NCBI GenBank assembly: GCA_947646735.1
Contig: CANTFK010000829.1
Location: 62,001-126,000 of the forward strand
Source: Peronospora farinosa
Lineage: Eukaryota; Oomycota; Peronosporomycetes; Peronosporales; Peronosporaceae
Length of the DNA stretch: 64,000 nt
Reading direction: 5' to 3'
Positions 31,668-42,585 of this stretch are shown here, piece by piece; position 1 is the stretch's first letter; each line of letters opens with the position of its first letter. A program made the position numbers and the translations under genes. The notes under the pieces were generated by a model that saw only the letters and a program-made list of their open reading frames with translations, was not told the origin of the DNA and ran no database searches.

Positions 31668-34364
31668 CTACTGCAGGTGTGACCCCAATGACTTGATTAC
31701 TTGCTTGCAAGCTGTCGAAATTGCGTCGAGGCCTTCACTTGCCGCGTTTTCCGAAAGCTGTAAAACAGTGGCATATATCACGTCTACATCAACCGTAGCT
31801 CGAAGAGTCTTGATGCTCAAGAGCGCCTCCAACAGTTCGAGCGTGACTACGACAAGATCGACGTCCTCTTCATAGAGTGGCCATCGAGTGAGCGGCTCAT
31901 GCAAATTCTGCTTGACCGTGTCTGGGTTTGCCATGCACAACGACACGACATGAAGGAGCAACTTGCGCTCAGCACGGATCAATCCGCACAGAATCATGAA
32001 AGAGTGCACGTTCTCCGAAGACACAACCGGGTCTAGTAGAAACTTAATAAAGTCACTGATCCAAGAGTGGTTTTCCACCTGCGTATTGATCAAGAATCGA
32101 AACATGAGCATGCCACCCTCACAACAATGCAAAAAAAATAGTGATCTATATCAGCACGTACCCGGAAGTTGTCACTCTCGGCACATCCAACCAGTACTGT
32201 TGCCACAGCTTCGGTGCGAAGTCGCAAATACTTTCCCCACTGAGACCCGTCAAGCATTGAGGGAAGTAAAGGGAGCACTAGCTCATCTGCTAGCGAGTGA
32301 ATATCCTCACGGCAGGCCGCTGCTATACGAGTGAGACCTGATACGATACGGTTTGCTGTAGACTTGGAATACCGATCCAGCTGATTGATAGCCTGGCAAA
32401 GCGTCACAACAGCAAGTTGTCGACCCAGTTCATACTCTTTCCTAGCCTCCGGAACAGTAGACTTACGAAGAACAGCCAGCACGTCACCGTACACACGTGG
32501 ATCAGCAAGAGTACCAGCTACATTGTGCAAGAAGTCCACCTGTGATGAAAGCAACTTGGCGGTATCTGGGTGATGGAGCCAAGAAAGAAAAGCCTCCACA
32601 AGCATCTCTCGGATTGCTGAGCATGCTACCTTCACGTTACGTCGCTCAGGTGAGTTTTTCTTGGGGAAGAGAGTTAGTGCGACCTGTGTAGTCAATACGG
32701 CCAAGCAAGTTAGTCAATGCTCCTATGGATGACTGAGGTCTTCTATGGCAAGTCTGTGGCTTACCTCTAGCCGGGGCACCACGGTACTCATTGCTTTGAA
32801 AGTATCTTCAAGCGTGGACGCAGCAAGTTTTCGCTGAAATAGGCAGATGTCTCGGATAGACTCGAGCAGAGCAGTGCAAAAGTCGAAATCAGGAAGTGCA
32901 GTCAGTTTTGTGTCGTTCAACCTTGCAGATCCGAAAACGAAACAAGTCAACAAACGGAAGAAGAACAAACATCGTACCATACCCCATCCTACGTACGCTT
33001 TTGTCATCGTGTCAAGAGGTGTTGTGAGTGAAATCGATCCTGTCGCTATGCTCTCTGCCCCAGCGTCGCTTGCAATCGCTCGGTACATAACACCAAGTGC
33101 TTGTGCTGCCACCATTCTTCGAGTATCTACTTCCAGCCAAGAGCAGAGTACCTTACAGCATTCCTCTTTCATCTGCTTCGTAACGAACGTAGCCGACGGC
33201 TTTTCCTCTTCCTCGTCAACAGTTTCCATTCGATCAGAAATGGTCTCTGTTGCTAAAGGAAACATCGAGTTGCTAGCCGATACCTTGGATTCATCTGCTT
33301 CTATTTCTTCAACAAAGTCAGGTAGTGCCAGTAGCGCAAACGTGTTTGGAGACGTGTACGGGTACATGGTTTCCAAAAGCACCGCAGCGGTCGTAGCTAA
33401 CTCTACCTTAACTACCTCTGCCACCACTATCTCGTGTTTGACTGCATCTACCATCGTCAGTAGTTCTAAAAGTTGTGGTAGAACCTACATCCCATCCAAA
33501 TCATCGACAGCGATAAGACTCACCGTTTTGGCTAGAAAAAATCATAGCATAATGTACCTCAGTAAAGATAGCTTCTTGAACTGTAAGATGCGTCTGCAAT
33601 GCCACAGCCACATATTCGCACGCCGGACGCAACAACGTATTGAACCGCTGTGCGATCTCTTCATGTTGAATACTCTCCTCCTTAAACAGTCCAAACAACC
33701 ATCTCAGCTGTTTCAGCACGTCTCCAGTTGGCACTTGGTTACCAAAAGACTCAAGTACTCGTGTCAACCCCATTAAAGCGACAGTTTTCAGTCCATAATA
33801 GCTCTTGTGTGTCCATACGGGATACTGCAGCACCTTTTGAAAAGCATCACGATATCGTTGCAACAATGGTAGCATTACTTGTCTCTCTGTTACATACCGA
33901 ACCGTCTAATCAAAAGAACACCAAGAAACAATAACAAGAAAAACAAAAACCCATCAACAAGTGTTACATCCATATAGCAATAGCAAGAGGAGAAGAGAGA
34001 GCGATTGAATGCCACGTACCAATGACGCAGCGGACAAAAGTGTCCCGAGCTCCAATTCCTTGTCATCATTTAGTGCTTGTGAATGTACTTGAAAAGGTAA
34101 AAATTCTTCCATCGCCGCCTCTAATTCCTCAATAACTTGCAACAGGAAAACAAAAGTAGCCTCGACTCCAATGCTTGTGGAATGCACGCATTCCTGTATA
34201 TAAACTAATATGAACGAGATCAAGACAATGAATTGTTTGTATTTATGGACGAAGAGATGAGAAAACAAACCGGCAAGACTTTTAGATGGAGAATGTAGTA
34301 GAATACGGGCGAGATCACGCTGCATGTGACGTGGTGAACAAGTGTCGGAATGCGTGGTAGCCAT
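31668..34364 (-). CDS. large helical-repeat (HEAT/ARM-like) protein, family not recognised
   Basis: Seven exons read on the minus strand: 34364-34271, 34204-34020, 33905-33558, 33484-32997, 32921-32765, 32683-32162, 32078-31668. Together they give 734 residues with exact phase at every junction and introns of 65-115 bp with GT-AG ends. The protein is almost wholly helical, with repeated amphipathic pairs such as TVALMGLTRVLESFG, ECCKVLCSWLEV and VVTLELLEALLSI, and one acidic insert (MFPLATETISDRMETVDEEEEK). This suggests an alpha-solenoid scaffold, but I cannot name the family. The terminal TAG lies about 220 bp from the downstream RRM gene on the same strand. Confidence 0.75.
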
Positions 34365-35333
34365 CTCATCAACTGTCACGGTGGCCACGTACTGACAATA
34401 CAAAGAACAAGTCTGAAGAGAGTAGTACAGTACAGGACAGAATGGTTGCTCCAATTCTACTCGCCAGCGTGTCAGGAGGCATTACAGATTCAATATCAAA
34501 GATGTGTCGCAAAAACCGCCCTTGTACAAAAATAGAGACGTATGATGACACAAAAAGCAGCACCAATGATGTCGTTTTTCGAAATAAGACCCATATAGTG
34601 GACCTTGATTCGATCTTTTTGTCGTACGGCGACGCTTTTCCTGTACCACTATAGGATTGGAACGAATCATTCCATTTTAAAAAGTCTCTTTTTGCAGAAT
34701 CAGATGATCTCCATCATGATGAAAAGTTTCTAAACCTGATGAAATGATTGGTACTTCATCGTCTATCCCGTGCTAATCGGACATGGTCTTCAAGTACAAA
34801 AGGACAGTGAGACAGTACCTCTTTCTCAGGGCGTTCTCTTTTTTAAACAGGTCAATCAGAGTCCAATCTAGAATCAACATGTACAGAATTCAAGGCCTTG
34901 CTTTGTCTGCCATGCATCTCTTCTGGGGCTCAATCTGTCGCTGTACATGTATCACTTTGCATTCAAATTCTATAGTTTTGTGAGTATTTGGGTAGTGAAA
35001 ACGTCAAGAAAGCACCTCATCTTTTCTGTAAAGATGACAATAGATAGTAAACAACTACTTATCTCTAGTAAATAAAGACACTATCGATCTCTACGTACCA
35101 TCATATCGATCGATCGATCGATCAATCTCTATGTACCATCTTCCTGATAAAATTCTTTTGCAAATCGGCTCCTTAAAGCTCGACTACTGTACAGAAACGA
35201 CTGCAATTTGTAAGAAGAATGGGAAAAATGGAATGACCTTCATGTCTCGACGCAGCAGTAGCAAATAGAAGGGTTGTTTGCTTTCCCACAACCGAATTAA
35301 GAAGCTTATCGAACAGTCAAACGGAGAAACAAC
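34365..35333. other. divergent intergenic region, helical-repeat gene and HSF gene
   Basis: 970 bp between divergent starts. Contains a short (ATCG)n run at about 35104-35124, flanked by two copies of a CTCTACGTACCATC-like sequence. Short frames on both strands show no domain. It should hold both promoters. Confidence 0.5.
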
Positions 35334-36989
35334 ATGACATTGGGTGTCAAAAGTGAGAAAGATGGCGCATCGTACGACGATACGGACGCACTTCGAATTT
35401 GTGTCGAGGTCACGTCGGGACTTGACCACAATTCTTTTGAGACCAATGACAGCCATGACTTTGTCTCGTCGGAACGAAGTGGTAAGCGACCTCGGCGTGA
35501 AGAAGCCGCATTGTTCTTGGAAAAGACGTACGAGCTACTGAGTCGCTGTCCACCGGAACTGGCGAGCTGGACAACAAACGGGGACAGTTTTGTGGTGAAA
35601 CAACCGGTGGCTTTTGCCGAGCGCGTGATCCCCACGTACTTTAAACACCGCAACTTTAGCTCGTTTGTCCGACAATTGAACTTGTATGGATTCCGAAAAG
35701 TGCGTTCGGCATCTCCAGTGCTCGAGTCTGGAGCTGAACCGGAAGGTATGGAGGATTCGAGTCCTAGAGGCTGGTGGGAGTTTCGTCATGAACGCTTTGT
35801 GCGAGGAAGAAGAGATTTGTTGGGGGAGATTCGAAGGCGTTCAGCTACTGACGCCAAGGTCTCGGCTCCTCCTGGCACTCCAGTGGATCGTGTCGAGTTT
35901 GATGAATTGAGAGCGGAAGTGGGAGGACTGCGTGAGGAGATTCTCAAGATGCAGAGGACCAACCTGCAGCTAACGGGGCTGTTGCAGACCGTACTGCAAC
36001 GTTGCAGTGGAGCGGAGAATGAGGGGGAGACAAGCAGGAACCGATTTGAGTTCGCTCAAACTACTGGCTATACCGACTCTCCTCCTGTAGCACAGGGTCG
36101 ACCCAGATCCCTGCCCTCGATAGCTGTACCCAGTCCAACAGCTAGTACAAGTGTCACAGCACCGCAACTAGCCTTGCTGCAGCTACGTCAAGGACATCAA
36201 GCAATTGGTACACCGCGTGACATCAAGACACCTCGGACTCCGGCCTCGAGGTCTTTTCATTTACGACCGGTGCACTCGCTAATGGCGAATGTAAGGCCAA
36301 GTATTCGATCGAGTCCGAGCCCGAGTCCGAGATCCAACCATAATTATGAGACCACTCCTTCGTATAGTCAGCAACAGCAGGAACAGCTCAACAGGAACCA
36401 GCGGCGATGGTACGAAGCCACCCCGTGCAGTCAACCATCTCCGACAACCGTTCGCTCACCGCTTAAGCGACTTCGCGTAGACTCAGCTACTTCTATTACA
36501 GACCCTCAAGCAGGTCTCGATACTCACTCTACCGGAGATGTAGCGGTTCGTGAACTAAGCCGCATCGCTACAGAGATCCGCACCGACCTGCTAGCCTGCA
36601 TCATTGCGCGAGTTACAGGCTTTTTACGCGTCTATCGTGACCAGAGCGGGCCAACAAGTGAAGCTGATGCTGACGCAGTAGGAGAAGCTGTGGGATCCGA
36701 CATTCGTCTGAATCTTGCGCTGCTAAAGGTCTCAACGTCTGCGGATCCGATGCTGCTTGATGTGAAGACAACTTGCATGTATCGTGTAGAGATTCTCAAG
36801 TTCATCTCCCGCGAATTACCGCGTGCTGTTCAGGATGCCATATACAGTAGGCTGCTAGCACCGGAAAAACTAAAACTGCACACAGCAAAAGACCGATCTC
36901 TGGTGGCCTTGTTCGTGCAAAAGGCACAGAAAGCTCTCGAACGTCAAATGCACACGGAAACTGCTGCCGTAAGAAGAGCACGTCGATGA
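35334..36989 (+). CDS. heat shock transcription factor (HSF)
   Basis: A single exon of 551 residues. The HSF-type winged-helix DNA-binding domain spans about 58-150 with LFLEKTYELLSRCP, the W-T-x-N-G-D-S-F segment, ERVIPTYFKHRNFSSFVRQLNLYGFRKV (recognition helix) and a terminal WWEFRHERFVRGR. An oligomerisation coiled coil follows (FDELRAEVGGLREEILKM). The rest is Ser/Pro/Thr-rich, like an activation or regulatory region, with a short structured stretch near the end (VKTTCMYRVEILKFISREL). Oomycetes carry expanded HSF families, and this one has the usual layout. Its stop is 55 bp from the stop of the converging CDC6-like gene. Confidence 0.93.
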   Translation: MTLGVKSEKDGASYDDTDALRICVEVTSGLDHNSFETNDSHDFVSSERSGKRPRREEAALFLEKTYELLSRCPPELASWTTNGDSFVVKQPVAFAERVIPTYFKHRNFSSFVRQLNLYGFRKVRSASPVLESGAEPEGMEDSSPRGWWEFRHERFVRGRRDLLGEIRRRSATDAKVSAPPGTPVDRVEFDELRAEVGGLREEILKMQRTNLQLTGLLQTVLQRCSGAENEGETSRNRFEFAQTTGYTDSPPVAQGRPRSLPSIAVPSPTASTSVTAPQLALLQLRQGHQAIGTPRDIKTPRTPASRSFHLRPVHSLMANVRPSIRSSPSPSPRSNHNYETTPSYSQQQQEQLNRNQRRWYEATPCSQPSPTTVRSPLKRLRVDSATSITDPQAGLDTHSTGDVAVRELSRIATEIRTDLLACIIARVTGFLRVYRDQSGPTSEADADAVGEAVGSDIRLNLALLKVSTSADPMLLDVKTTCMYRVEILKFISRELPRAVQDAIYSRLLAPEKLKLHTAKDRSLVALFVQKAQKALERQMHTETAAVRRARR

Positions 36990-37044
36990 AGAAGTAATGT
37001 TGTGTTTAGAGCTTACGTGAAGGCAAGAGTACTTTTGCGTCTAG

Positions 37045-38754
37045 TTACAACAGTAGTTTGGAAAGCGATGTGTCATCTTGTAGAGCCCCCGATATTTCTG
37101 TCATTGTTACGCAGGAGTAGAGCTTGGTCGACCAAAAAGCGCGTGTCGACATCACTGCGGCAGGTCGCAAAGTTTTCTCACCACGCTTACCGCCTCCCTG
37201 TCTTATCAGAGCGTAGCAGCCTAGTGACATCAAAAGCGTTTGCAGTTCGTCTCGCGATAAGCGCGGGACCCAAGCAGTCTGCGGCAAGTCACGTAAACGC
37301 GCTAGCTCCTCGCTGACTTTATGCATATCACACGGCTGCAGCATTCCCTTGGTATTGTTCTTGTCATCGCTTCCATTGGAGCTCGGAGATAGAGCGGTGA
37401 TCACGTACAATAGCAATTTAGCTTGTCGTGGCAACTGCTTCAGTTTCTGAATAACCGGGGATGACAGCATTGATGCCACACACTGGAACACGTCGCGCAT
37501 TGTGACTTTTACTTGAGTCGAAGCTGCTGAGATTGTCTCTGAGCTACTGAAGCGTTGAAGTGCATGACGGGCTGATTGCTGCAATAAACTGATGGCTAAA
37601 CGAGCATCACCATCACGGGCTGCTACCTTTCTGGCAATGAACTCCAGTGCTCGCGGCTCAATCAAACTGGACACTTCACTACTCTCCATCTTTGACGATC
37701 GTGCGCTCTGCACATAACTCTTCATGATCAGCAGTAAGTTCTGGTGTGAATAGGACCCAAAGATCACACGAGGAACGTGCGAATCAATCGCGCTATCACG
37801 AGTTACATGAATCCGTGAAACCTGATGATACATGTCGACACCGTTCATAATGCCTAGAAACATGACATTATGAGGTACAGCAGCAGCCCATCGCACGAAA
37901 AAGCAGAGGACTTCCTTCACCGTTGGCTGCATGCGAACAGAAAGACGCAGCAATTGATCCACTTCGTCGAACACGACCACAAGCATCTGCTTGGTATGTC
38001 TCGAACCACAACGTTGCAAAGCAAGAAACTCGTCCATTTCAAATGGATCAAGTTTCTCCGGTACTTCCCAATTTGTTGCTTTCTTGACTTGCTGCGCCAC
38101 GGCAGCATACAAAGCTACAGGGTCCATGAATGTACTGCAATTAAGCTTCACGGCCACTTTGATGCTTGTCTTGGCTTGATTGTGCTTCAATGTTGTTACA
38201 TCATTTCCTACGACTTCAAAACCTTGTTCCAGCAGTAACTCACTCACGGACGAACTCTTGCCTGTTCCAGGCGGACCAATGATAAAGAGACTTCCATTCT
38301 GCCTTTCACTTCCCTGCAGCACTTCACGAACAATCTGATGCTCCTTTTCACGTCCAACAATTAATGAAGGAGCATGAAGCTTTTGCCCTGAGCAAATCCG
38401 CTGCAGTATCGATTGAAAGTCTTCCACTGGCTCTGGACGGGTTGAAGACGTATATTGAAGCGTACGTCTCAGTGTCACGCGCTTGACAACGTTCGACTTT
38501 ATTTTGGAGCTTTTCTCGGAAGTTTCAACGACATTGAGCGTCGAGGTACGAGGTTTAGGAAACTGAGGCGTTAGAGAAGAACAAAGGGCGTTTGTCTTGC
38601 GTTTCTTAGGAGTTGGAAGATTTATCGGGGCGTCTACATTGCATGTATCTAAAGCTACCATCTTAGTTTTTTCTTTCTCGAGAGCATATAGACGATCTTG
38701 CAATTGCTTCACTAGTTCTGGCATTTGTTTGCGTTTCTGAGCTCGTGTTTGCAT
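37045..38754 (-). CDS. CDC6/ORC1-type AAA+ replication initiation ATPase
   Basis: 569 residues from the ATG at 38754; the frame is open further up to 38850 through a Pro-rich stretch made by a poly-G run, which I consider 5' leader. A basic N-terminal tail (TPKKRKT, likely nuclear localisation) precedes the AAA+ module: SLIVGREKEHQIVREVL, Walker A GPPGTGKS at 160-167 and Walker B VVVFDEVDQ (Asp263-Glu264). A sensor-1 segment (VMFLGIMNGVDM), a sensor-2/lid helix region and a C-terminal winged-helix-like part follow. CDC6/ORC1 proteins load the MCM helicase at origins. Overall length favours CDC6; ORC1 would usually carry a BAH domain, absent here. Confidence 0.9.
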   Translation of the reverse strand: MQTRAQKRKQMPELVKQLQDRLYALEKEKTKMVALDTCNVDAPINLPTPKKRKTNALCSSLTPQFPKPRTSTLNVVETSEKSSKIKSNVVKRVTLRRTLQYTSSTRPEPVEDFQSILQRICSGQKLHAPSLIVGREKEHQIVREVLQGSERQNGSLFIIGPPGTGKSSSVSELLLEQGFEVVGNDVTTLKHNQAKTSIKVAVKLNCSTFMDPVALYAAVAQQVKKATNWEVPEKLDPFEMDEFLALQRCGSRHTKQMLVVVFDEVDQLLRLSVRMQPTVKEVLCFFVRWAAAVPHNVMFLGIMNGVDMYHQVSRIHVTRDSAIDSHVPRVIFGSYSHQNLLLIMKSYVQSARSSKMESSEVSSLIEPRALEFIARKVAARDGDARLAISLLQQSARHALQRFSSSETISAASTQVKVTMRDVFQCVASMLSSPVIQKLKQLPRQAKLLLYVITALSPSSNGSDDKNNTKGMLQPCDMHKVSEELARLRDLPQTAWVPRLSRDELQTLLMSLGCYALIRQGGGKRGEKTLRPAAVMSTRAFWSTKLYSCVTMTEISGALQDDTSLSKLLL

Positions 38755-38886
38755 GGTAGAGGAAAATGGAGAAAGAAGAACGACACGTAATGGAGATACT
38801 TTTAATGAATGGTGTGGTGTATGAGGGGGGGGGGGGGTATTAATCGACATCGAAGCAAATCAGACTGGCATTTCTTCGATGTCCTA

Positions 38887-40027
38887 TCAGTCTCTATGGT
38901 AGTGACAAGGTTGACTATCGCTACACAAGGTCAATAATTGTAGTCGCTCAATGCGTGACGTCAGGAACGGGTGTGATGTATCGCCGAGGTAGTTGCCACG
39001 CTTTGTGATCATTCGTGTCTTGTACAATGATCGCATTTCACAATTGCGGATCAGCTTTCGTTGAAAAAAATAAATGCCACCACATGCAAATCCATTTGCA
39101 GCAGCGACCTGATCCGCTTCATGTTCCAAGCTCCATGAGAGATACAAATGACTACCAATGATGCTTAACATACTGACAATACTGGCGATCAATTTGTTTG
39201 GGATCTTGTTGATAGCCACGTAGCTGCCAATAAGCGACGCTGGTAAGAAAGCTGCAGTGTACATGGAGTGGTTCTTGGCAATATGAGCGCTTTCGTGCGC
39301 TAAAACAAAGTCAATCTCGTGTCGCTTTGCCATGTCGTACTTTTTGTACAGGTGTGATGGTGCGTAGAAGGCATCATAGAGCTCCATAGGCACTACAATG
39401 CAGGCTCCACGCTCACGAATAGTAAGATTGGTCCCCATAGACGCACCAGCAGACTGCATGCCAACGCGGATAGATATCCGTTCCGGATTCTTCACGCCCA
39501 CACGTGCAGCAATATTCCGCACGTTCATGGCAAAAAGGTCTTTCTCGCCAAGTTCATGGGCATCAAGACCTTGTGCCAGTCGTAGCGAGCGTGTACTTGT
39601 CGGCTTTACGATCGGATATAACGCGTATCCGTACAGCAGTAGTGCTGATGCGCCGACGAATCGTTTCGAGTACAGACCTACTGACATGAGTTTGATTGTC
39701 ACGTTGGTGGCTTGTTTTCGAGTGAGCTCCACTACATTGGAAACTTGTGGTGGTGACAAACGAGACGTGATTGTCTCTACCTCTACTTTGTTTACCTCCT
39801 CTATTTCGTCCGACGGGATCAAGTGTCAAGTGGCGTAGTAATTGTACTCAGATGCTTATGCACACCATATGTGTTGTGTTGGTGAGCGCGTCCTCATTGA
39901 AATCAGATCCATCAGTTCCTGGGAAGAGCATAAATCCATCTGCACGATACTTGATGAAGCACATGATCACTGACGGCTCACTTTTGAGCTTCAGACAGTC
40001 AGACATAGCCATTTCGATGTTCTGCAT
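38887..40027 (-). CDS. membrane-associated M48-type metallopeptidase
   Basis: The core exon carries one N-terminal membrane segment (ASALLLYGYALYPIV), the zinc motif HESAH in FVLAHESAHIAKNH, two further hydrophobic stretches and the third-ligand motif SLEHEADQVAAANG. It resembles M48 peptidases or TMEM177-like mitochondrial proteins. This exon has no good ATG before 39687 but is open up to 39822. A 54-codon upstream frame (40027-39866) joins in phase through a 67-bp GT-AG intron (39865-39799), giving 357 residues. That first exon (SEPSVIMCFIKYRADGFMLF) is conserved-looking but unfamiliar and could be a separate small gene. Confidence 0.65.
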
Positions 40028-40095
40028 TAGAATATCGATATCGTAGCGCTATCATTGTCTTCTAAGGCTACTCGTCGGTGTGGCGTAAGTCCATC

Positions 40096-41027
40096 TTACC
40101 TTTTTTTGCAGTACGAACAATGCTTGTTGACCACGTAGTCTGGTGAAGATTGTTCCTCTTTAGTCAATGGATTGCGGCAGATAAAGCAGCATACAACTGC
40201 TGCTTCGGTGAGATCTGGCTTAAGAGCCACACGGTCGTCGAAGATAAAGCAGTCGCCCTTGAAGTGTGCGCCTCCCACCTTTTCAAAGTACTTGAGAATA
40301 CCTCCATCTAGCTGGTAAACCTCCTTGTGGCCTTCATTTAACAATGCATACGACGCCTTCTCACATCGCACACCGCCAGTGCAAAACATCACGACAGGTT
40401 TCTCCTTAGGTACCTGTTGTAGTTGCGTCCGAGCTTGGTCAGGAAACGCACGGAAGGTTTTAATGTCCAGGTCCACTGCATCTTTAAACGTGCCTAAGCG
40501 AACCTCGTAGTCATTTCTGTGACAGGAATCAAAGCTCACAACTGTCATTCTCACATTACTACAAGCACGACTGTTGCTCTTCCGACGCACCTGGTGTCCA
40601 AAATCAGCATGTCTTTGCCGTCATCGATCCATGTTTTGAACTCTTCCGCGGAAATGTGTGCTGCTAGTCCATCCACTGCAGGATTAACCTTTGTCAGTCC
40701 CATTGAAATCACCTCTTTCTTGATCCTCACAAGCATCCTCGGCAACGTCATACGCTCAGAATATGAATCCTTAAACTCAAGTCCACACATTTCAGATGAA
40801 AGACCAACGATTGCAACTTTCATGGCCTCGACGGCCTCTAAAGTTCCAGAGAGACGAACATTCACTCCTTCCGTTGACAACAGAATTGTTCCACGAAGCT
40901 GATCCATTCCAAAAGCTGCTGCTACTTCCAAGAGGTGTGACTTTAGATCTGGTAATCGTTCTGCTAGGAACACACAGAAACCATAGGCCGATGAGTTGAT
41001 ATACGTGGTCTCCAATCGTGTCGACAT
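40096..41027 (-). CDS. TrhO/TSTD2-like rhodanese, tRNA uridine hydroxylase family
   Basis: Two exons (41027-40591, 40516-40096; 74-bp intron) give 285 residues. The N-terminal UPF0176-type domain (AFGMDQLRGTILLSTEGVNV) is followed by a rhodanese domain. Its LDTRNDYEVRLGTFKDAVD motif is rebuilt exactly by splicing, and its active-site loop FCTGGVRCEKAS retains the catalytic Cys. The family hallmarks YQLDGGILKYFEKVGG, FKGDCFIFDDRVAL and a C-terminal CxxC...CxxC zinc cluster are present. Bacterial TrhO makes 5-hydroxyuridine at the tRNA wobble position using oxygen; the eukaryotic role is inferred. The stop TAA overlaps a donor-like GTAAGA, so a further exon cannot be excluded. Confidence 0.88.
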
Positions 41028-41285
41028 TATTCCAAATCGCTTTGTTTTAGCAATGTACCTCTTTTGTCAGAGAGGGTGCATACGTGTAGCCAATTGACAC
41101 TCGAAAGTTGTAGAGGATCACGAATTACGTCAGTGATGTGTGTGTCGTGAAAAGGACAACTTGCATGGACAGTGTTCTTCGAATGATCTAGATTGTGTGA
41201 TCAGTTTATGAAGGGTTTATACATTTACTTTCGTTGTAGTTTAACTCTTAATACTACTTTTCATTTGGCAGCACAGTGAAGTAGT

Positions 41286-41362
41286 TGAGCTATCGTTACA
41301 AAAGTCTCAGCTAATCAAGTCTCAACGAAGATCTCAGTTAATCAAGTCGCAGCGAAGGTCTC
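41286..41362 (+). repeat. 5'-leader tandem repeat ending in a start codon
   Basis: Three approximate 27-bp units, each like TCTCAGTTAATCAAGTC followed by ..CAGCGAAG, run up to the D-amino-acid enzyme. In the last unit ATCAAG has become ATGAG, providing the initiator ATG. Confidence 0.6.
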
Positions 41363-41367
41363 AGTTA

Positions 41368-42552
41368 ATGAGTCTCTGGATGGAGACACCGAGTGTAGTC
41401 GTGGATGAAAAACGCCTGTTGCAAAATATCGATCGGATGCAGGAACTAGCGATATTGAATCATGTGAATCTTCGCCCTCATGTTAAGACTCACAAGACAC
41501 GAGAGATTGCGACGATGCAATTGGCAGCTGGAGCTTGTGGTCTCACAGTCTCAAAACCATCCGAAGCACTGCAGTTTCTACGAGGTAAAGTTCCAGGACT
41601 TACAAGTTTAACGCTCGCGTATCCCGTGGTGCAATGTAAGAAGATCCAAGAGGTGCTACAGGCAGCACAGGAGGTCGACGTCGAGTTTTTGCTGACGGTC
41701 GACAGCTCCGAGGGCGTTGACGCTGCACAGAAGGCGGCCGAAACTACTTGCTGCATTTTGAAGCTGCTGATCCATGTTGACGTTGGATACCATCGAGTAG
41801 GCATTGAAGCCGATGATCCAAAGCTGCTCCAGCTAGCCCAGCGCATTAACGCGTCAAGTAGTCTGGAATTCTGTGGACTGCTATCTCATGCAGGCCAGGC
41901 GTACCGTTGCAAGTCGGTAGTGGAATGTACCGAGGTGGCGGAGACGGAGAGAATGATGATGGTTCGTATTAAGAACATGCTGGAGGCGAATCGAATTGCG
42001 GTGCCCGTGGTGTCTGTGGGCAGTACTCTAACGGAGCCAGCGCGTACGGACTTTACTGGAATTAGCGAGATCCGCCCTGGCAATTACGTATTCCTCGATC
42101 GTACACCTGTGCGAATGGGACTGTTTTCAATGCAGGATGTCGCGCTGACCGTTCTTGCGACGGTGGTCAGCTCGAACAAGTACAATTTCATCGTTGACGC
42201 TGGTTCAAAGGTGTTGAGCTCAGATGGAGCACGATCGGATGGAGGATTCGGATCGACATGTTATGGTCTTGCTTTTTACCACAAGGATTTCGATCGCGTT
42301 GTGAAAGAACCTACCCAAAACAAGACAGTACTAGAGGATGGTCAAGAGCTCATTTGCTTCGAGGTGACGAGCTTGTCAGAAGAACACGGCTGGGTAAAGA
42401 AGATTGAGGGCATTCCTTCGCCTGCCATCGGCGAACGCCTCGTCATTGTGCCGAATCATTCGTGCGTCGTGTCAAACCTTACCGACTCGTTTTACATCCA
42501 GGGTAAAGAGCCAAAGAGCTGGACGCTACTGTCGCGTGGATGCACGATGTAG
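41368..42552 (+). CDS. D-threonine aldolase / D-serine dehydratase-type PLP enzyme
   Basis: 394 residues, a single exon. The alanine-racemase-like TIM barrel begins ETPSVVVDEKRLLQNI; the PLP lysine is Lys40 in RPHVKTHKT. HVDVGYHRVGI, GLLSHAGQAY, VSVGSTLT and EIRPGNYVFLD are the expected barrel strands. The C-terminal domain carries VPNHSCVVSNL with the zinc-binding His364 and Cys366 of eukaryotic D-serine dehydratase. It should cleave or dehydrate D-3-hydroxy amino acids in the cytosol. The ATG at 41368 is the first in frame and sits within the third un-translated repeat unit. Converges on the oxygenase gene. Confidence 0.9.
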   Translation: MSLWMETPSVVVDEKRLLQNIDRMQELAILNHVNLRPHVKTHKTREIATMQLAAGACGLTVSKPSEALQFLRGKVPGLTSLTLAYPVVQCKKIQEVLQAAQEVDVEFLLTVDSSEGVDAAQKAAETTCCILKLLIHVDVGYHRVGIEADDPKLLQLAQRINASSSLEFCGLLSHAGQAYRCKSVVECTEVAETERMMMVRIKNMLEANRIAVPVVSVGSTLTEPARTDFTGISEIRPGNYVFLDRTPVRMGLFSMQDVALTVLATVVSSNKYNFIVDAGSKVLSSDGARSDGGFGSTCYGLAFYHKDFDRVVKEPTQNKTVLEDGQELICFEVTSLSEEHGWVKKIEGIPSPAIGERLVIVPNHSCVVSNLTDSFYIQGKEPKSWTLLSRGCTM

Positions 42553-42585
42553 ATTTAAGCGTGTTAGTACGTATCGCTACTAAGT

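Noticed and set aside
31446..31682. Plus-strand 78-codon ORF whose ATG overlaps the RRM gene's ATG on the other strand
   Set aside because: No domain; splicing at the apparent sites breaks the frame; it occupies the short gap between two minus-strand genes and overlaps both, so it is probably a chance frame.
38820..38850. Upstream extension of the CDC6-like protein through the poly-G run
   Set aside because: Open frame only because the run encodes prolines; homopolymer length is unstable and the ATG at 38754 begins a normal basic tail.
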